A DNA stretch of 64,000 nt from Bacteroidota bacterium (GTDB lineage Bacteria > Bacteroidota > Bacteroidia > Chitinophagales > Chitinophagaceae): contig JAKQGX010000007.1 in the NCBI GenBank assembly GCA_029573235.1, forward strand, positions 1 through 64,000. The letters are read 5' to 3'. This document shows positions 35,943 through 44,492 of the stretch, one piece after another. The notes beneath the pieces were generated by a model. It saw only the letters and a list, made by a program, of their open reading frames with translations. It made no database searches and was not told the origin of the DNA. Each line of letters starts with the position of its first letter. Position 1 is the stretch's first letter. A program made the translations under genes and the position numbers.

Positions 35943-38164
35943 GGTTGGTTAAGCAGTTCTAAGAAATGTTGTACCTGAGTTTGGTTTTGTGGGTTGTAAA
36001 TGGATTTGTAAAGGTCTTCTTTTTCTCGTTGAGTAATGTGAAAATTAAGGGAAGCACTTTTATCTGCCACTCTTGGAATATAGGTGAGTGTAACCATATG
36101 AATTTGCTTGTTGATAAGTGGCAACAAGTCTTTGATATAGCCTTGCGTGTAAGATTGGAACGGCTCCCATTTGTTTTGAATAACAAATAATGGTGCGGTT
36201 AGCAAACTGCCCAACGATTTCTCTTCAGAAAAAGGAAACACCTCATTTTCTTTCGTATCGCGAATTTGAAGGAAAATAATATTGCCCACATGCTGTTGCA
36301 TCCATTCCTTGTGTACCAAAAGATAACGGCTCAGCAACTCAACACCAAAATTGTCCCGCAAGCCGGCATCCATTACATCAATTTCCGGCACAGAGGGTAG
36401 TTTTACTGCAGGTAGTATATAGGGGAAGGTAGCATTCATACGAAGTGCCGTAGTGAGGAGCAGTCGCATGGGTTGTTGTTTTCTGTACAAAGCACCAAAG
36501 TCTATGGCATCAATGGGCGGTGTTGCACTGTCCACCCGTGCCGACAAGGGAGACATTAGATAACGGAGTGGCTGCGATGACATCATGAGGTTCCTGCCAT
36601 CGTTGATGATAGTGCCGTTGATGATGATGTTCGGAATCAAGCCTTGTAATATAAGCGGTGCATCATCGCCCAATCTTTTGTCTAATATCCCTTCGGTATT
36701 GCGAATGAGCTCTTGCTCCATAGCATATCCTCTATCGCGGTTATACGATTTTCCGGAAATAGCTATTTTGTTGAAGGGAGAAATAATATCTAAACTAGCA
36801 AAGGAAAAAATGATGGCATTCAATAAGTCTTTGCCAATATTTTCCTGATATCGATAAGCATAAGGGTGCGACAAAGAGCCTTTTAACGACTCTGTATGCA
36901 GCCCATGCCAATAGGTTGCGCCAATCATACCACCGGAAGCACCGGTTAGTAATACTGTACTTTTAAATAGCTTTCCTTGTGAAATGCTGTCTAAATATTG
37001 CAAGGAACGAAAGGTCCAATAAGCTGAGCGTGACCCACCACCACTGGTAGCCAGTACCACCAATGTTGGTTTGGATTGAACGCTATCGGTATTGTTGAGC
37101 AGCCAATTGTCGAGACGTTGTTGTTCGAAATGAATATCCTGCTGGCAGGCTTCAGTTGTAATCATCTTCCTCAGCGAATCGTATTGATAAGCGGGGCGTG
37201 CTTGTTCATAATCTAAGCCAAAAGCAGTGCTGCCAATACTGAACAATGAATACTTCACCAACAAGGATATAATACTGCCGATAATAATCCAGCCCATCAG
37301 CTCCCATGTTTTGAGAAAGTACTTAACCGCGCCCACTAAGCCCATGATAACCGAAAACAATATCAAAAAGCTGGCTCCGGCAGGAATGCGCAAACGTGGC
37401 TGATCGACAAACATTCCCAACGCAATGAGTAACAACAAAGAAAAGAAGGTTGCCGTAATCGCATTGCGATGGTGCATCCGCAATACAATATTCATCAATC
37501 GGGGGTGATAGGCTTTTAAATCTTTTACTTTATTTATGGCAAAGCGATTGGAGATAAATGTATCGGCACGGATAATATCCGACTCTTCATCTAATGAATC
37601 ATACGGTACTATCTCGCGAATGAGCGAAGGGTTGGTAATGCGCGAAAGAACTATTTTGAAAAGGTCTTTATCTACCCGAAAAAAATAGACAAAAGAAATA
37701 AACAGAACAACAGTAGCACCGAGGTAAAAACCTGCTTGCAACAATAATATTCGTGTTATCGGAGTATGCTCATTCACCCATAAATAATGGGTGCAAACCG
37801 TAGAATAGAATATTAGATAGATAATGGGTAAGAAAGCATTGTTGATACAGTACTTGAGAAAACTATGACGGGTAGCGCCCAAAAAAGGTATCCGTTGGCT
37901 GTGAATAATAAAAGTGGTAATATTCCACGACATGATAAATATAGCTGTAGCTGCCCCCAGCAATAACATGCTCATCATGTTGATACTACCCAAATACTCG
38001 GGTGCTAAAAACAAAGAAGCCGCTCCAAAGGTGGTTGCAAAATTTCCGGAAAGCGTCAAGAATAATATCAACCAAAACAACAGCATCAGTTGGTACTTTC
38101 TGAAGTGCAGCAACAGCAATTGAACCGGCAGGAAATGATATACTTTCTGAAATACTCGACGCAT
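35939..38164 (-). CDS. Membrane-anchored patatin-like phospholipase
   Basis: 741 residues. The N-terminal half has about seven hydrophobic segments (near 23-43, 60-85, 110-130, 140-165, 235-253, 260-280, 288-310). The C-terminal half is a patatin domain: the oxyanion-hole glycine loop SGGGSR at 374-379, the nucleophile elbow GASGG at 408-412 (Ser410), and the catalytic Asp in DAG at 599-601. It is expected to hydrolyse acyl esters of membrane lipids. The ATGA overlap with the downstream glycosyltransferase suggests linked roles in envelope lipids or glycolipids. A TATCTTTC box (38173-38180) lies 8 nt before the ATG. Confidence 0.82.
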   Translation of the reverse strand: MRRVFQKVYHFLPVQLLLLHFRKYQLMLLFWLILFLTLSGNFATTFGAASLFLAPEYLGSINMMSMLLLGAATAIFIMSWNITTFIIHSQRIPFLGATRHSFLKYCINNAFLPIIYLIFYSTVCTHYLWVNEHTPITRILLLQAGFYLGATVVLFISFVYFFRVDKDLFKIVLSRITNPSLIREIVPYDSLDEESDIIRADTFISNRFAINKVKDLKAYHPRLMNIVLRMHHRNAITATFFSLLLLIALGMFVDQPRLRIPAGASFLILFSVIMGLVGAVKYFLKTWELMGWIIIGSIISLLVKYSLFSIGSTAFGLDYEQARPAYQYDSLRKMITTEACQQDIHFEQQRLDNWLLNNTDSVQSKPTLVVLATSGGGSRSAYWTFRSLQYLDSISQGKLFKSTVLLTGASGGMIGATYWHGLHTESLKGSLSHPYAYRYQENIGKDLLNAIIFSFASLDIISPFNKIAISGKSYNRDRGYAMEQELIRNTEGILDKRLGDDAPLILQGLIPNIIINGTIINDGRNLMMSSQPLRYLMSPLSARVDSATPPIDAIDFGALYRKQQPMRLLLTTALRMNATFPYILPAVKLPSVPEIDVMDAGLRDNFGVELLSRYLLVHKEWMQQHVGNIIFLQIRDTKENEVFPFSEEKSLGSLLTAPLFVIQNKWEPFQSYTQGYIKDLLPLINKQIHMVTLTYIPRVADKSASLNFHITQREKEDLYKSIYNPQNQTQVQHFLELLNQP

Positions 38165-38224
38165 CTATCCTTGAAAGATACTGCGTTTTACCAGAAATAT
38201 TTCAAGAACTTTTGCGGACCTCAT

Positions 38225-39277
38225 TTAGGCATTTGCAACAGCATTTCTCTTTACCAAATACAGGTTTACTACTAGTACCGCCAGCAGCAACATGGCTATT
38301 AGCTGATGCGCTTCTGCTAATAATTCGTACGTTCCGAAACGGGAGGCACCCATTTGTGGCGAGGTTAGTACGGTAAATATGCCCAGCGCTACTTGCACCA
38401 ATACTAAAATGAACATGTACCACGCATATTTTTTCACCAAAGGATGCTGCTTCCCTACCCTATACATTGCACCGAAAAGAAAAATAGCGATAGTAGCCAA
38501 CAGATAGGCCAGTTGTCGGTGTATGAATTGTACATTGACCGGATGGTTCATCCAACTGGCATTGGAAACCGTTGCCGGCACCCAATCTCCGTTGATTAAT
38601 GGCCAAGTTGGGGCAGATGGTGCTGCCTTTAATCCCGCCATGAAGGCACCATAGGTTAGCTGTACACCGAGCAACAGCAAGGTTATGAGCAGAGAGGTAT
38701 GCAACCCTTTGTGGGCAAGCCGCTCGCGCTCCGGAATGATTAATTGCAGTGCAAACCACAAGGTATAACATAGTAGTAGCAGTGCTGCCAAAAAATGAAG
38801 TGCCAACTTGATATGGCTGACGTACAAATCGTTTTCGTTCAATCCACTTTGCACCATTATCCACCCAATGAGCCCTTGCATCCCTCCTAATAAAAAGAGG
38901 ATGACAAAAGGTACAATCATGCCTTTGTCAAAATATTTTTTTACCAAAAAATAAGTAAAGCCTATAGCAAACACAACGCCCAATAACCGCGCCCATACTC
39001 GGTGCAACCATTCCCAGAAAAATATAAACTGAAAGTCTTCAAGCGTGAAATGACTATTGAGGTATTTGTATTGTGCTATTTGCTTGTATCCGTCAAAAGC
39101 GTGTTCCCATTCGGCTTTCGAAAGCGGCGGCAAGGTACCCATAATGGGCTTCCATTCAGTGATAGATAACCCGGAGCCGGTAAGCCGGGTCACACCACCC
39201 AACAGTACTTGCACCATTATCATAAACACTCCTGATAACAACCAAATCGCTACTGCTCGCTTTTTTTTCGTTTCCAT
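38225..39277 (-). CDS. ctaA: Heme A synthase (COX15/CtaA family)
   Basis: 350 residues with eight predicted membrane helices. Family motifs seen include GGVTRLTGSGLSITEWKP near the N-terminus, WEWLHRVWARLLG with the heme-ligand His in the first half, and VQFIHRQLAYLLA and AEAHQLIAMLLLA with the His ligands in the second half. It oxidises heme O to heme A for cytochrome oxidase. The length and EFKRIF-like motif order fit the COX15-type enzymes of Bacteroidota and Proteobacteria. It lies 60 bp upstream of the patatin gene on the same strand. Confidence 0.93.
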   Translation of the reverse strand: METKKKRAVAIWLLSGVFMIMVQVLLGGVTRLTGSGLSITEWKPIMGTLPPLSKAEWEHAFDGYKQIAQYKYLNSHFTLEDFQFIFFWEWLHRVWARLLGVVFAIGFTYFLVKKYFDKGMIVPFVILFLLGGMQGLIGWIMVQSGLNENDLYVSHIKLALHFLAALLLLCYTLWFALQLIIPERERLAHKGLHTSLLITLLLLGVQLTYGAFMAGLKAAPSAPTWPLINGDWVPATVSNASWMNHPVNVQFIHRQLAYLLATIAIFLFGAMYRVGKQHPLVKKYAWYMFILVLVQVALGIFTVLTSPQMGASRFGTYELLAEAHQLIAMLLLAVLVVNLYLVKRNAVANA

Positions 39278-39291
39278 TGCAGAAATTTGTG

Positions 39292-39299
39292 CAAAAGTA
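39292..39299 (-). promoter_or_regulatory. -7 promoter element of the heme A synthase gene
   Basis: Minus-strand TACTTTTG is a perfect TAnnTTTG match, 14 nt before the ATG, giving a leader of about 8 nt. Confidence 0.4.
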
Positions 39300-39442
39300 C
39301 AGCAACAAAAAATAGGAACTACCTATGAAAAGGTCTATAAAAAATTGTTTATTTGTGGTTAATATCTATTTGCAAATCTGCATTTAATTCAAACTTTATT
39401 TAATTTCAATTTTTATTATACTCCTTTATTAATTTATATTTT

Positions 39443-39769
39443 ATGAGAAAAGCAGACGTAGTAAACAATATTGCCGAGAAAACAGGCATTCCCAAAGTAG
39501 ATATTCTAGTGTCACTAGAGGCTTTCTTCAAAGAGGTGAAACAATCATTGGGAGAAGGTGAAGCAATCTATATCCGTGGTTTTGGAAGTTTTATATTAAA
39601 GAAACGCGCCGCCAAAATTGGTAGAAACATCAAAAAGAATATAGCGGTTGAAATCCCCGAACACTATATCCCGGCCTTCAAGCCTGCTAAAGAGTTTATG
39701 ACCGCCATCAAAACTTCCGATGTGACTCCTAAACACGGCATTCACAAGGAAGAAGACGATGAGGAATAA
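39443..39769 (+). CDS. HU/IHF family DNA-binding protein
   Basis: 108 residues. The HU/IHF core is complete: helical N-terminal dimerisation part (ADVVNNIAEKTGIPKVDILVSLEAFFKEVKQSL) and the DNA-binding beta-arm around RGFGSFILKKRAAKIGRNIKKN, with the conserved FKPAKEF end. It is followed by an acidic C-terminal extension of about 20 residues (EEDDEE). It bends DNA as a nucleoid protein; an IHF-beta-like role is possible but no partner is seen. The palindrome before the downstream polymerase begins 31 bp after its stop. Confidence 0.9.
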   Translation: MRKADVVNNIAEKTGIPKVDILVSLEAFFKEVKQSLGEGEAIYIRGFGSFILKKRAAKIGRNIKKNIAVEIPEHYIPAFKPAKEFMTAIKTSDVTPKHGIHKEEDDEE

Positions 39770-39800
39770 ATTTCATTTTTATCTTTGGTAACATTTTGCT

Positions 39801-39832
39801 ATTATTAGTAGTATAATATTGCTACTAATAAT
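39801..39832. promoter_or_regulatory. Palindrome over the start of the Y-family polymerase gene
   Basis: A perfect 11-bp inverted repeat (ATTATTAGTAG / CTACTAATAAT) with a 10-nt spacer TATAATATTG; the last two bases of the right arm are the AT of the start codon at 39831. The spacer contains TAATATTG, close to TAnnTTTG. It could be an operator for a DNA-damage repressor or an RNA hairpin blocking the start codon. Confidence 0.5.
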
Positions 39833-41138
39833 GTCAAACAGCATACCGGCTACCAGGATATATGTGGATATGAATAGCTTCTTTGCCAGTTGCGAACAAC
39901 AACAGCGGGAAGAGTTGCGCGGCAAGCCCATAGGAGTGGTCTCTCATTCCGGCAATTATGCTTGCGTCATCGCTCCTTCCATTGAGGCAAAACGATTGGG
40001 CGTAAAGACCGGTATGCGCTTGTCTGATTGTCGGCAACTCTGCCCTTCGTTGATACCGGTAGTAGCCCGACCATTTATCTATCGGCAATACCATCTTAAA
40101 ATTATGGATGTGCTTCGGCACTACTGCATAGAAACAGTACCCAAAAGCATTGATGAAGCAGTGATGGACATGACGAGCTATCGCTTGGTATATCCCTGTT
40201 TGAAAACCGTTGCACAAAACATAAAAGTGTCGCTTTCTGAAGCCTGTGGCAGCTATGTGAAGTGCAGTATAGGTATCGCACCGAATACCTTTCTTGCCAA
40301 ACTGGCCACCGAATTGCAAAAGCCGGATGGATTGGTGGAGCTCACTCCCGAAAACCTTGATGAACACTTGGCACGTATGCAACTCACCGATTTGCCCGGT
40401 ATTGCTCGCGCCAACGAGAAACGATTAATGGCAGTAGGTATTTACACGCCGTTACAATTACGCCACAGCTCAGAGTCGTTGTTGCGCAAGGTATTTGGAG
40501 GCATCGTGGGCAACTATTGGTACCAACGGTTGCATTTTATGGAAGTAGATGGCAGTAGCACTCAACCGTATCAATCAATGAGTACAGCTCGCACCGTTTC
40601 CGGCAGGCAGCGCGAAAGTTTGGCGCTATTAGAATCCTTATTTGTGTCCCTTTGTACCCGGCTGGAGCAACGCATGGTAAAGCAAGAAGTCTTTTGCAAA
40701 GAGATACGTTTTTTTATCCGATACACCAACATACCTGCTTGGGAAACGCGTATAGTCTTAAACGATTATACACAAGATGCCGTAGAGATACGTCAATATA
40801 TACAGCACCAAATGGCTTGCTTTGAGCAGGCACATTCTTTCCGGCTCTTCAACAACAGGGTGCAACAAATGGGGGTAACGGTTTCTTCTTTTTTGCATGG
40901 CAAGAGATGCCAGTATAATCTCTTTGATAACAAGATTAATAAAGATAAAGTGCGGGCGGTTATGTATGCGTTAAAAGACCGCTACCGTCGTGATATTGTA
41001 CGCCGTGCGTCCGAAATCATGAACCCGCATGAAATGCGTGACGCCATTGGCTTTGGTTCAGTGAAAGACCTTGGAGATAAAGACGGCAGCCCCATCAATG
41101 AATACTTGTTGGAAGATGATGAGCTACCCTTGATTTAG
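39831..41138 (+). CDS. Y-family (translesion) DNA polymerase, UmuC/DinB type
   Basis: About 435 residues. Palm motifs: YVDMNSFFASCEQQQ with Asp13, and SIDEA at 106-110 with catalytic Asp108 and Glu109. The HhH/little-finger region follows, and QYNLF at 361-365 fits the beta-clamp binding consensus QxxLF. A further 70-residue tail is rich in charged residues. UmuC-like lengths and the clamp motif suggest an error-prone lesion-bypass polymerase. No umuD or imuB neighbour is present. The ATG at 39831 is chosen over the 39819 TTG because conserved sequence begins soon after it. The palindrome suggests regulation. Confidence 0.92.
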   Translation: MSNSIPATRIYVDMNSFFASCEQQQREELRGKPIGVVSHSGNYACVIAPSIEAKRLGVKTGMRLSDCRQLCPSLIPVVARPFIYRQYHLKIMDVLRHYCIETVPKSIDEAVMDMTSYRLVYPCLKTVAQNIKVSLSEACGSYVKCSIGIAPNTFLAKLATELQKPDGLVELTPENLDEHLARMQLTDLPGIARANEKRLMAVGIYTPLQLRHSSESLLRKVFGGIVGNYWYQRLHFMEVDGSSTQPYQSMSTARTVSGRQRESLALLESLFVSLCTRLEQRMVKQEVFCKEIRFFIRYTNIPAWETRIVLNDYTQDAVEIRQYIQHQMACFEQAHSFRLFNNRVQQMGVTVSSFLHGKRCQYNLFDNKINKDKVRAVMYALKDRYRRDIVRRASEIMNPHEMRDAIGFGSVKDLGDKDGSPINEYLLEDDELPLI

Positions 41139-41189
41139 AAATAGGATATTCAATTGATTATCCATATTGCCTATTCCATCGGTCAACGA

Positions 41190-41221
41190 AAAATGCTGCT
41201 CCGAAAAGAGAGCAGCATTTT
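41190..41221. terminator. Bidirectional hairpin between polymerase and PHA synthase genes
   Basis: A perfect 12-bp inverted repeat (AAAATGCTGCTC / GAGCAGCATTTT) with an 8-nt loop, in the convergent gap. Both arms end in A/T runs, so it could stop either strand. Confidence 0.85.
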
Positions 41222-41250
41222 CATGGAAGGCATCCTTAATGGTTCGAGGA

Positions 41251-42306
41251 CTATGAGCAACGCTCAATGACCCATTTAGCTACAGTTGGAGCTAATTCTT
41301 TTTGTGACTTACCCCCTACAAATACACCAATGTGCCCACCGGGGAAAGGATATTCCGTTTTATCCTTAGAACCTATGTGCTTCATCACAGCCTTGGTACT
41401 ATTATTGGGTATGATGTTATCTTCTGTAGCATACACATTTAAAAACGGCACGGTCATGTTTTTCAGGTTTACTTCACGACCACCAAGTGTAAAATCACCT
41501 TTGATTAATAAGTTGTCTCTGAAAAGGTCTTTGATATACTTGCGATACATCTCCCCTGCAATTGCCGGAAGATCTCCTTTCCATTTTTCCATTCTTAAGA
41601 AGTTAAGCAACTTATCTTGGTCTTCTAGAGAATCCATTACACCAAAGTATTTACTGATATTCATACTTGGTTTCAACATGCCAAAGGCACTATCGATTTG
41701 CTCTCCGGGTATGGTTCCTACACTATCTACCATAGTATCTACATCGATATATTTAGCCCATTTGTATAGCATACATCCCCCCTCACCAAAATCATAAGGT
41801 GCTACGTACGTTGTAAGGGAGGCTAATTTTTCCGGATACAGTGATGCATAAATCATAGAGAAGGTACCACCTTGGCAGATACCCATTTTATGAATTTTTG
41901 CAACTTTATGTTTTTTGCGAAGGAAATCGATAGCATCGTTCATATAACCATCAATATAATCTTCCATCGTGAGGTAGCGATCCGCTTTGGTAGGGTAACC
42001 CCAGTCCATGATATACACGTCTAATCCTTCTTCTACCAGTTTCTTCATCAAGCTGCGGTCGGGTTGTAGATCCAATACATCGTGGCGGTTGAGCATGGCA
42101 AATGATACCAAAACCGGGGTTTTGCATTTAGCCGGTGTATCTCGCAAATAGTGATACATTTTTACTTTGTCTGATTGCCAAACTAATTCTTTGGGGGTGG
42201 TGGCTACTTCTACTTTCTCAATTTTTTGTAGGGTTTCATAGCCTTTTGCTAGTTTTTGGCTGGTAGAAATCAGTTCTTCTATCATGCCACTTGGATTAAA
42301 TGTCAT
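41251..42306 (-). CDS. phaC: Class III poly(3-hydroxyalkanoate) synthase subunit PhaC
   Basis: 351 residues, the class III/IV PhaC size (about 355), shorter than class I. The lipase-like box GICQGG is at 142-147 with nucleophile Cys144; Asp296 (YATEDNIIP) and His325 (GGHIGVF) complete the triad, at nearly the positions of the Allochromatium vinosum enzyme. It polymerises hydroxyacyl-CoA into granule polyester and normally needs a PhaE or PhaR partner. None is adjacent in the window, and no phaA or phaB gene is seen. It has a separate transcription unit from the ribosomal cluster upstream. Confidence 0.88.
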   Translation of the reverse strand: MTFNPSGMIEELISTSQKLAKGYETLQKIEKVEVATTPKELVWQSDKVKMYHYLRDTPAKCKTPVLVSFAMLNRHDVLDLQPDRSLMKKLVEEGLDVYIMDWGYPTKADRYLTMEDYIDGYMNDAIDFLRKKHKVAKIHKMGICQGGTFSMIYASLYPEKLASLTTYVAPYDFGEGGCMLYKWAKYIDVDTMVDSVGTIPGEQIDSAFGMLKPSMNISKYFGVMDSLEDQDKLLNFLRMEKWKGDLPAIAGEMYRKYIKDLFRDNLLIKGDFTLGGREVNLKNMTVPFLNVYATEDNIIPNNSTKAVMKHIGSKDKTEYPFPGGHIGVFVGGKSQKELAPTVAKWVIERCS

Positions 42307-42449
42307 TTGTTAGTGTGTTTAGTTTTTTTTAATAAAAAGTACCAATAATTGTTACGATTTAAATAACGGGCGGTAAGTTAGTGTTTTATCGGAAAAACGA
42401 AAATTTTTTCAAAAGAATCTTTGGCGATAGTCCCCTAGTTAGTTGAAAC

Positions 42450-42482
42450 AAAAATAGCCCTGCCATAGCAGAGCATATTTTT
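42450..42482 (-). terminator. Terminator of the rpmB-rpmG-DUF4295 operon
   Basis: Read on the minus strand, AAAAATATGCTCTGC pairs with GCAGGGCTATTTTT with one mismatch and one bulge, and a T-rich end. It lies about 20 nt after the DUF4295 stop. Confidence 0.7.
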
Positions 42483-42502
42483 AATATAATTTTCTAAAAA
42501 AA

Positions 42503-42673
42503 TTACTTAGATGCAAGAAAGTCTTTCACCTTATCCTTGTGCACCATACCTTCTTTAAAAGAATAGGCACCGGTTTTCGGGCTACGAACTGCCTTAATCA
42601 CTTTCGTATAGTTTTTTGCTTCCGCAGACAACTTAGGGTCTTTCTTTATCGCGGTTTTAGCTGCTTTTGCCAT
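42503..42673 (-). CDS. DUF4295 small basic protein
   Basis: A 56-residue lysine-rich protein, too short for routine ORF lists. It begins MAKAAKTAIKKDPKLS and ends GMVHKDKVKDFLASK, matching the DUF4295 family, which is found next to rpmG in Bacteroidota. It follows rpmG by 52 bp on the same strand. It is thought to be ribosome-associated from its genomic context, but no function is proven. Confidence 0.85.
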   Translation of the reverse strand: MAKAAKTAIKKDPKLSAEAKNYTKVIKAVRSPKTGAYSFKEGMVHKDKVKDFLASK

Positions 42674-42725
42674 TAGTTATTAAGATTTTAGTATTACAAA
42701 TCAATATTCCGAAAGAATAGCGGAA

Positions 42726-42908
42726 CTATTTAATTTCTTTGTGAACCGTTACTTTTTTCAAAATTGGGTTGAATTTTTTCAACTCAATACGCTCCGGTGT
42801 ATTTTTTTTGTTTTTGGTGGTAATATAGCGGCTGGTACCGGGCTGTCCCGAACCTTTATGCTCTGTGCATTCGAGTATTACTTGAACGCGATTTCCTTTT
42901 TTTGCCAT
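42726..42908 (-). CDS. rpmG: 50S ribosomal protein L33
   Basis: 60 residues. The family features are seen: [40 protein letters not shown], and a basic C-terminus. It lacks the CxxC zinc ribbon of the C+ form (only one Cys, in LECTEH), so it is a zinc-independent (C-) L33. It lies 49 bp after rpmB and 52 bp before DUF4295, and would be translated from the rpmB promoter. Confidence 0.95.
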   Translation of the reverse strand: MAKKGNRVQVILECTEHKGSGQPGTSRYITTKNKKNTPERIELKKFNPILKKVTVHKEIK

Positions 42909-42957
42909 ATACAGTAATAAATGTGCAGTTGCTGCAATAAGTTAATAAATATCGATC

Positions 42958-43194
42958 TTATACGGTAGCTCCGTTTGCGCGCATTTTTTTAATCACGCTC
43001 TGTAAACCGTTTTTGTTTATCGTGCGGATTGCGTCCGTTGTTAATTTCAATGTAATCCAACGATCTTCTTCTACTGAATAGAAACGCTTTGTTTGCAAAT
43101 TAGGGAAGAAGCGACGTTTCGCTTTCTTATTGGAGAAAGATACCTTGTGACCTGTTACGGGCTTTTTGCCGGTTACCTGACAAACACGTGCCAT
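42958..43194 (-). CDS. rpmB: 50S ribosomal protein L28
   Basis: 78 residues, normal length. Family motifs: [36 protein letters not shown], and the helical C-terminus with [12 protein letters not shown]. It is first in the rpmB-rpmG-DUF4295 cluster, an order common to Bacteroidota. A perfect TACCTTTG element lies 21 nt before the ATG and fits a single promoter for the operon. Confidence 0.97.
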   Translation of the reverse strand: MARVCQVTGKKPVTGHKVSFSNKKAKRRFFPNLQTKRFYSVEEDRWITLKLTTDAIRTINKNGLQSVIKKMRANGATV

Positions 43195-43215
43195 TGTTTA
43201 ATTTTTTTTGGACTG

Positions 43216-43223
43216 CAAAGGTA
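43216..43223 (-). promoter_or_regulatory. -7 promoter element of the rpmB operon
   Basis: Minus-strand TACCTTTG matches TAnnTTTG exactly. It is 21 nt upstream of the rpmB ATG. No clear -33 TTTG was found. Confidence 0.45.
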
Positions 43224-43431
43224 AGGAAATAAATGTTTTAAAATAGATTTTTTTTCAAGAAAGTTTTTTAATTCCTGAAAGCATACAAAAATACATGCAA
43301 AGGTAGGGCTATTTACCCTCTTTTGCTAGCTCCTCTCTATTGTAATTATCTTCTCCGAAAGAGTGTATCAATAGCAACTTGAGTAGGTTCCTTTCAAGAT
43401 TACACAAAAGGTTTTTTATCTTGCAACCCTT

Positions 43432-44430
43432 ATGAATAAAGAGATTGTAGTCAGTGGTATTCGTCCAACGGGTTTTTTGCACCTTGGAAATTATTTTGGA
43501 GCCATGCGCAACTATGTAAAAATGCAAGATGATTACCCCTGTTATTTTTTTGTAGCAGATTACCACTCCCTTACCACACACCCCAACCCTCAAGACCTAA
43601 AAAAGAATGTATTTCGAGTAGTGGCAGAAAATATAGCTTGTGGTCTCGACCCCGAGAAAATAGCCCTATATGCCCAAAGCGATGTTCCGGAAATACCTGA
43701 ATTGTATTTATTACTGAATATGCTAGCCTATAAAGGAGAATTGGAAAAAGTACCCACCTTCAAAGACAAGGTGCGGCAACAACCGGAAAACGTAAATGCA
43801 GGGCTACTTACTTACCCCGTATTGATGTCGGCAGATATATTGATTCATCGTGCACAAAAGGTGCCCGTGGGCAAAGACCAGGTACAACATGTAGAAATGA
43901 CCCGAAATTTTGCACAACGATTCAACAACCGTTATGGAGCATTCTTTCCCGAACCACATCCATTTAATTTTGGCAGTGAGCCGGTGAAAGTGCCCAGCTT
44001 AGATGGCAATGGCAAAATGAGTAAAAGCGAAAACATCAATGCTACCATATACTTAGCAGATGATGATGATACCATTCGAAAAAAAATGAAAAAGGCGAAA
44101 ACGGATATGGCACCTACCGAGCCCAATAGCACGATGACGGAAGCGGTAGAAAACCTCTTTCAGTTGATGCGATTGGTTTCTGATGAACAAACGGTTGCTA
44201 CATTCTTGAAAAACTATAATGACTGCTCCATACGATACGGCGATATGAAGCAACAATTGGCAGAAGATATGGTAACCTTCATAAAACCCATTAGAGAGCA
44301 AGCCCAAGCGCTGCAAGAAGATGAACAAGCCATTCGAACCATCTTAAAAAACGGTGCAGAAAAAGCGCGTGAGAGTGCTGCTAAAACACTTGCAGAAGCC
44401 AGAAAGTTGGTTGGCATTCATTACTATTAA
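43432..44430 (+). CDS. trpS: Tryptophan--tRNA ligase
   Basis: 332 residues, typical length. Class I motifs: the HIGH form HLGN in GIRPTGFLHLGNYFGAMRNYV-type context (here PTGFLHLGNYFG near residues 11-22), and KMSKS in GNGKMSKSENINA. It charges tRNA-Trp. TTATCTTG, a near-match to the -7 element, ends 8 nt before the ATG, so the leader is very short. It is followed 62 bp later by the deoxynucleoside kinase gene on the same strand. Confidence 0.97.
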   Translation: MNKEIVVSGIRPTGFLHLGNYFGAMRNYVKMQDDYPCYFFVADYHSLTTHPNPQDLKKNVFRVVAENIACGLDPEKIALYAQSDVPEIPELYLLLNMLAYKGELEKVPTFKDKVRQQPENVNAGLLTYPVLMSADILIHRAQKVPVGKDQVQHVEMTRNFAQRFNNRYGAFFPEPHPFNFGSEPVKVPSLDGNGKMSKSENINATIYLADDDDTIRKKMKKAKTDMAPTEPNSTMTEAVENLFQLMRLVSDEQTVATFLKNYNDCSIRYGDMKQQLAEDMVTFIKPIREQAQALQEDEQAIRTILKNGAEKARESAAKTLAEARKLVGIHYY

Positions 44431-44492
44431 TCTCAATTTTATTTCTCTTATTAAAGCCAATATTTTTTTACTACTTTTCGTAACTATTTAAG

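Noticed and set aside
40601-41138. Possible extra domain in the Y-family polymerase tail
   Set aside because: The last 70 residues are charged and low in hydrophobics; I see no known domain beyond the clamp-binding motif.
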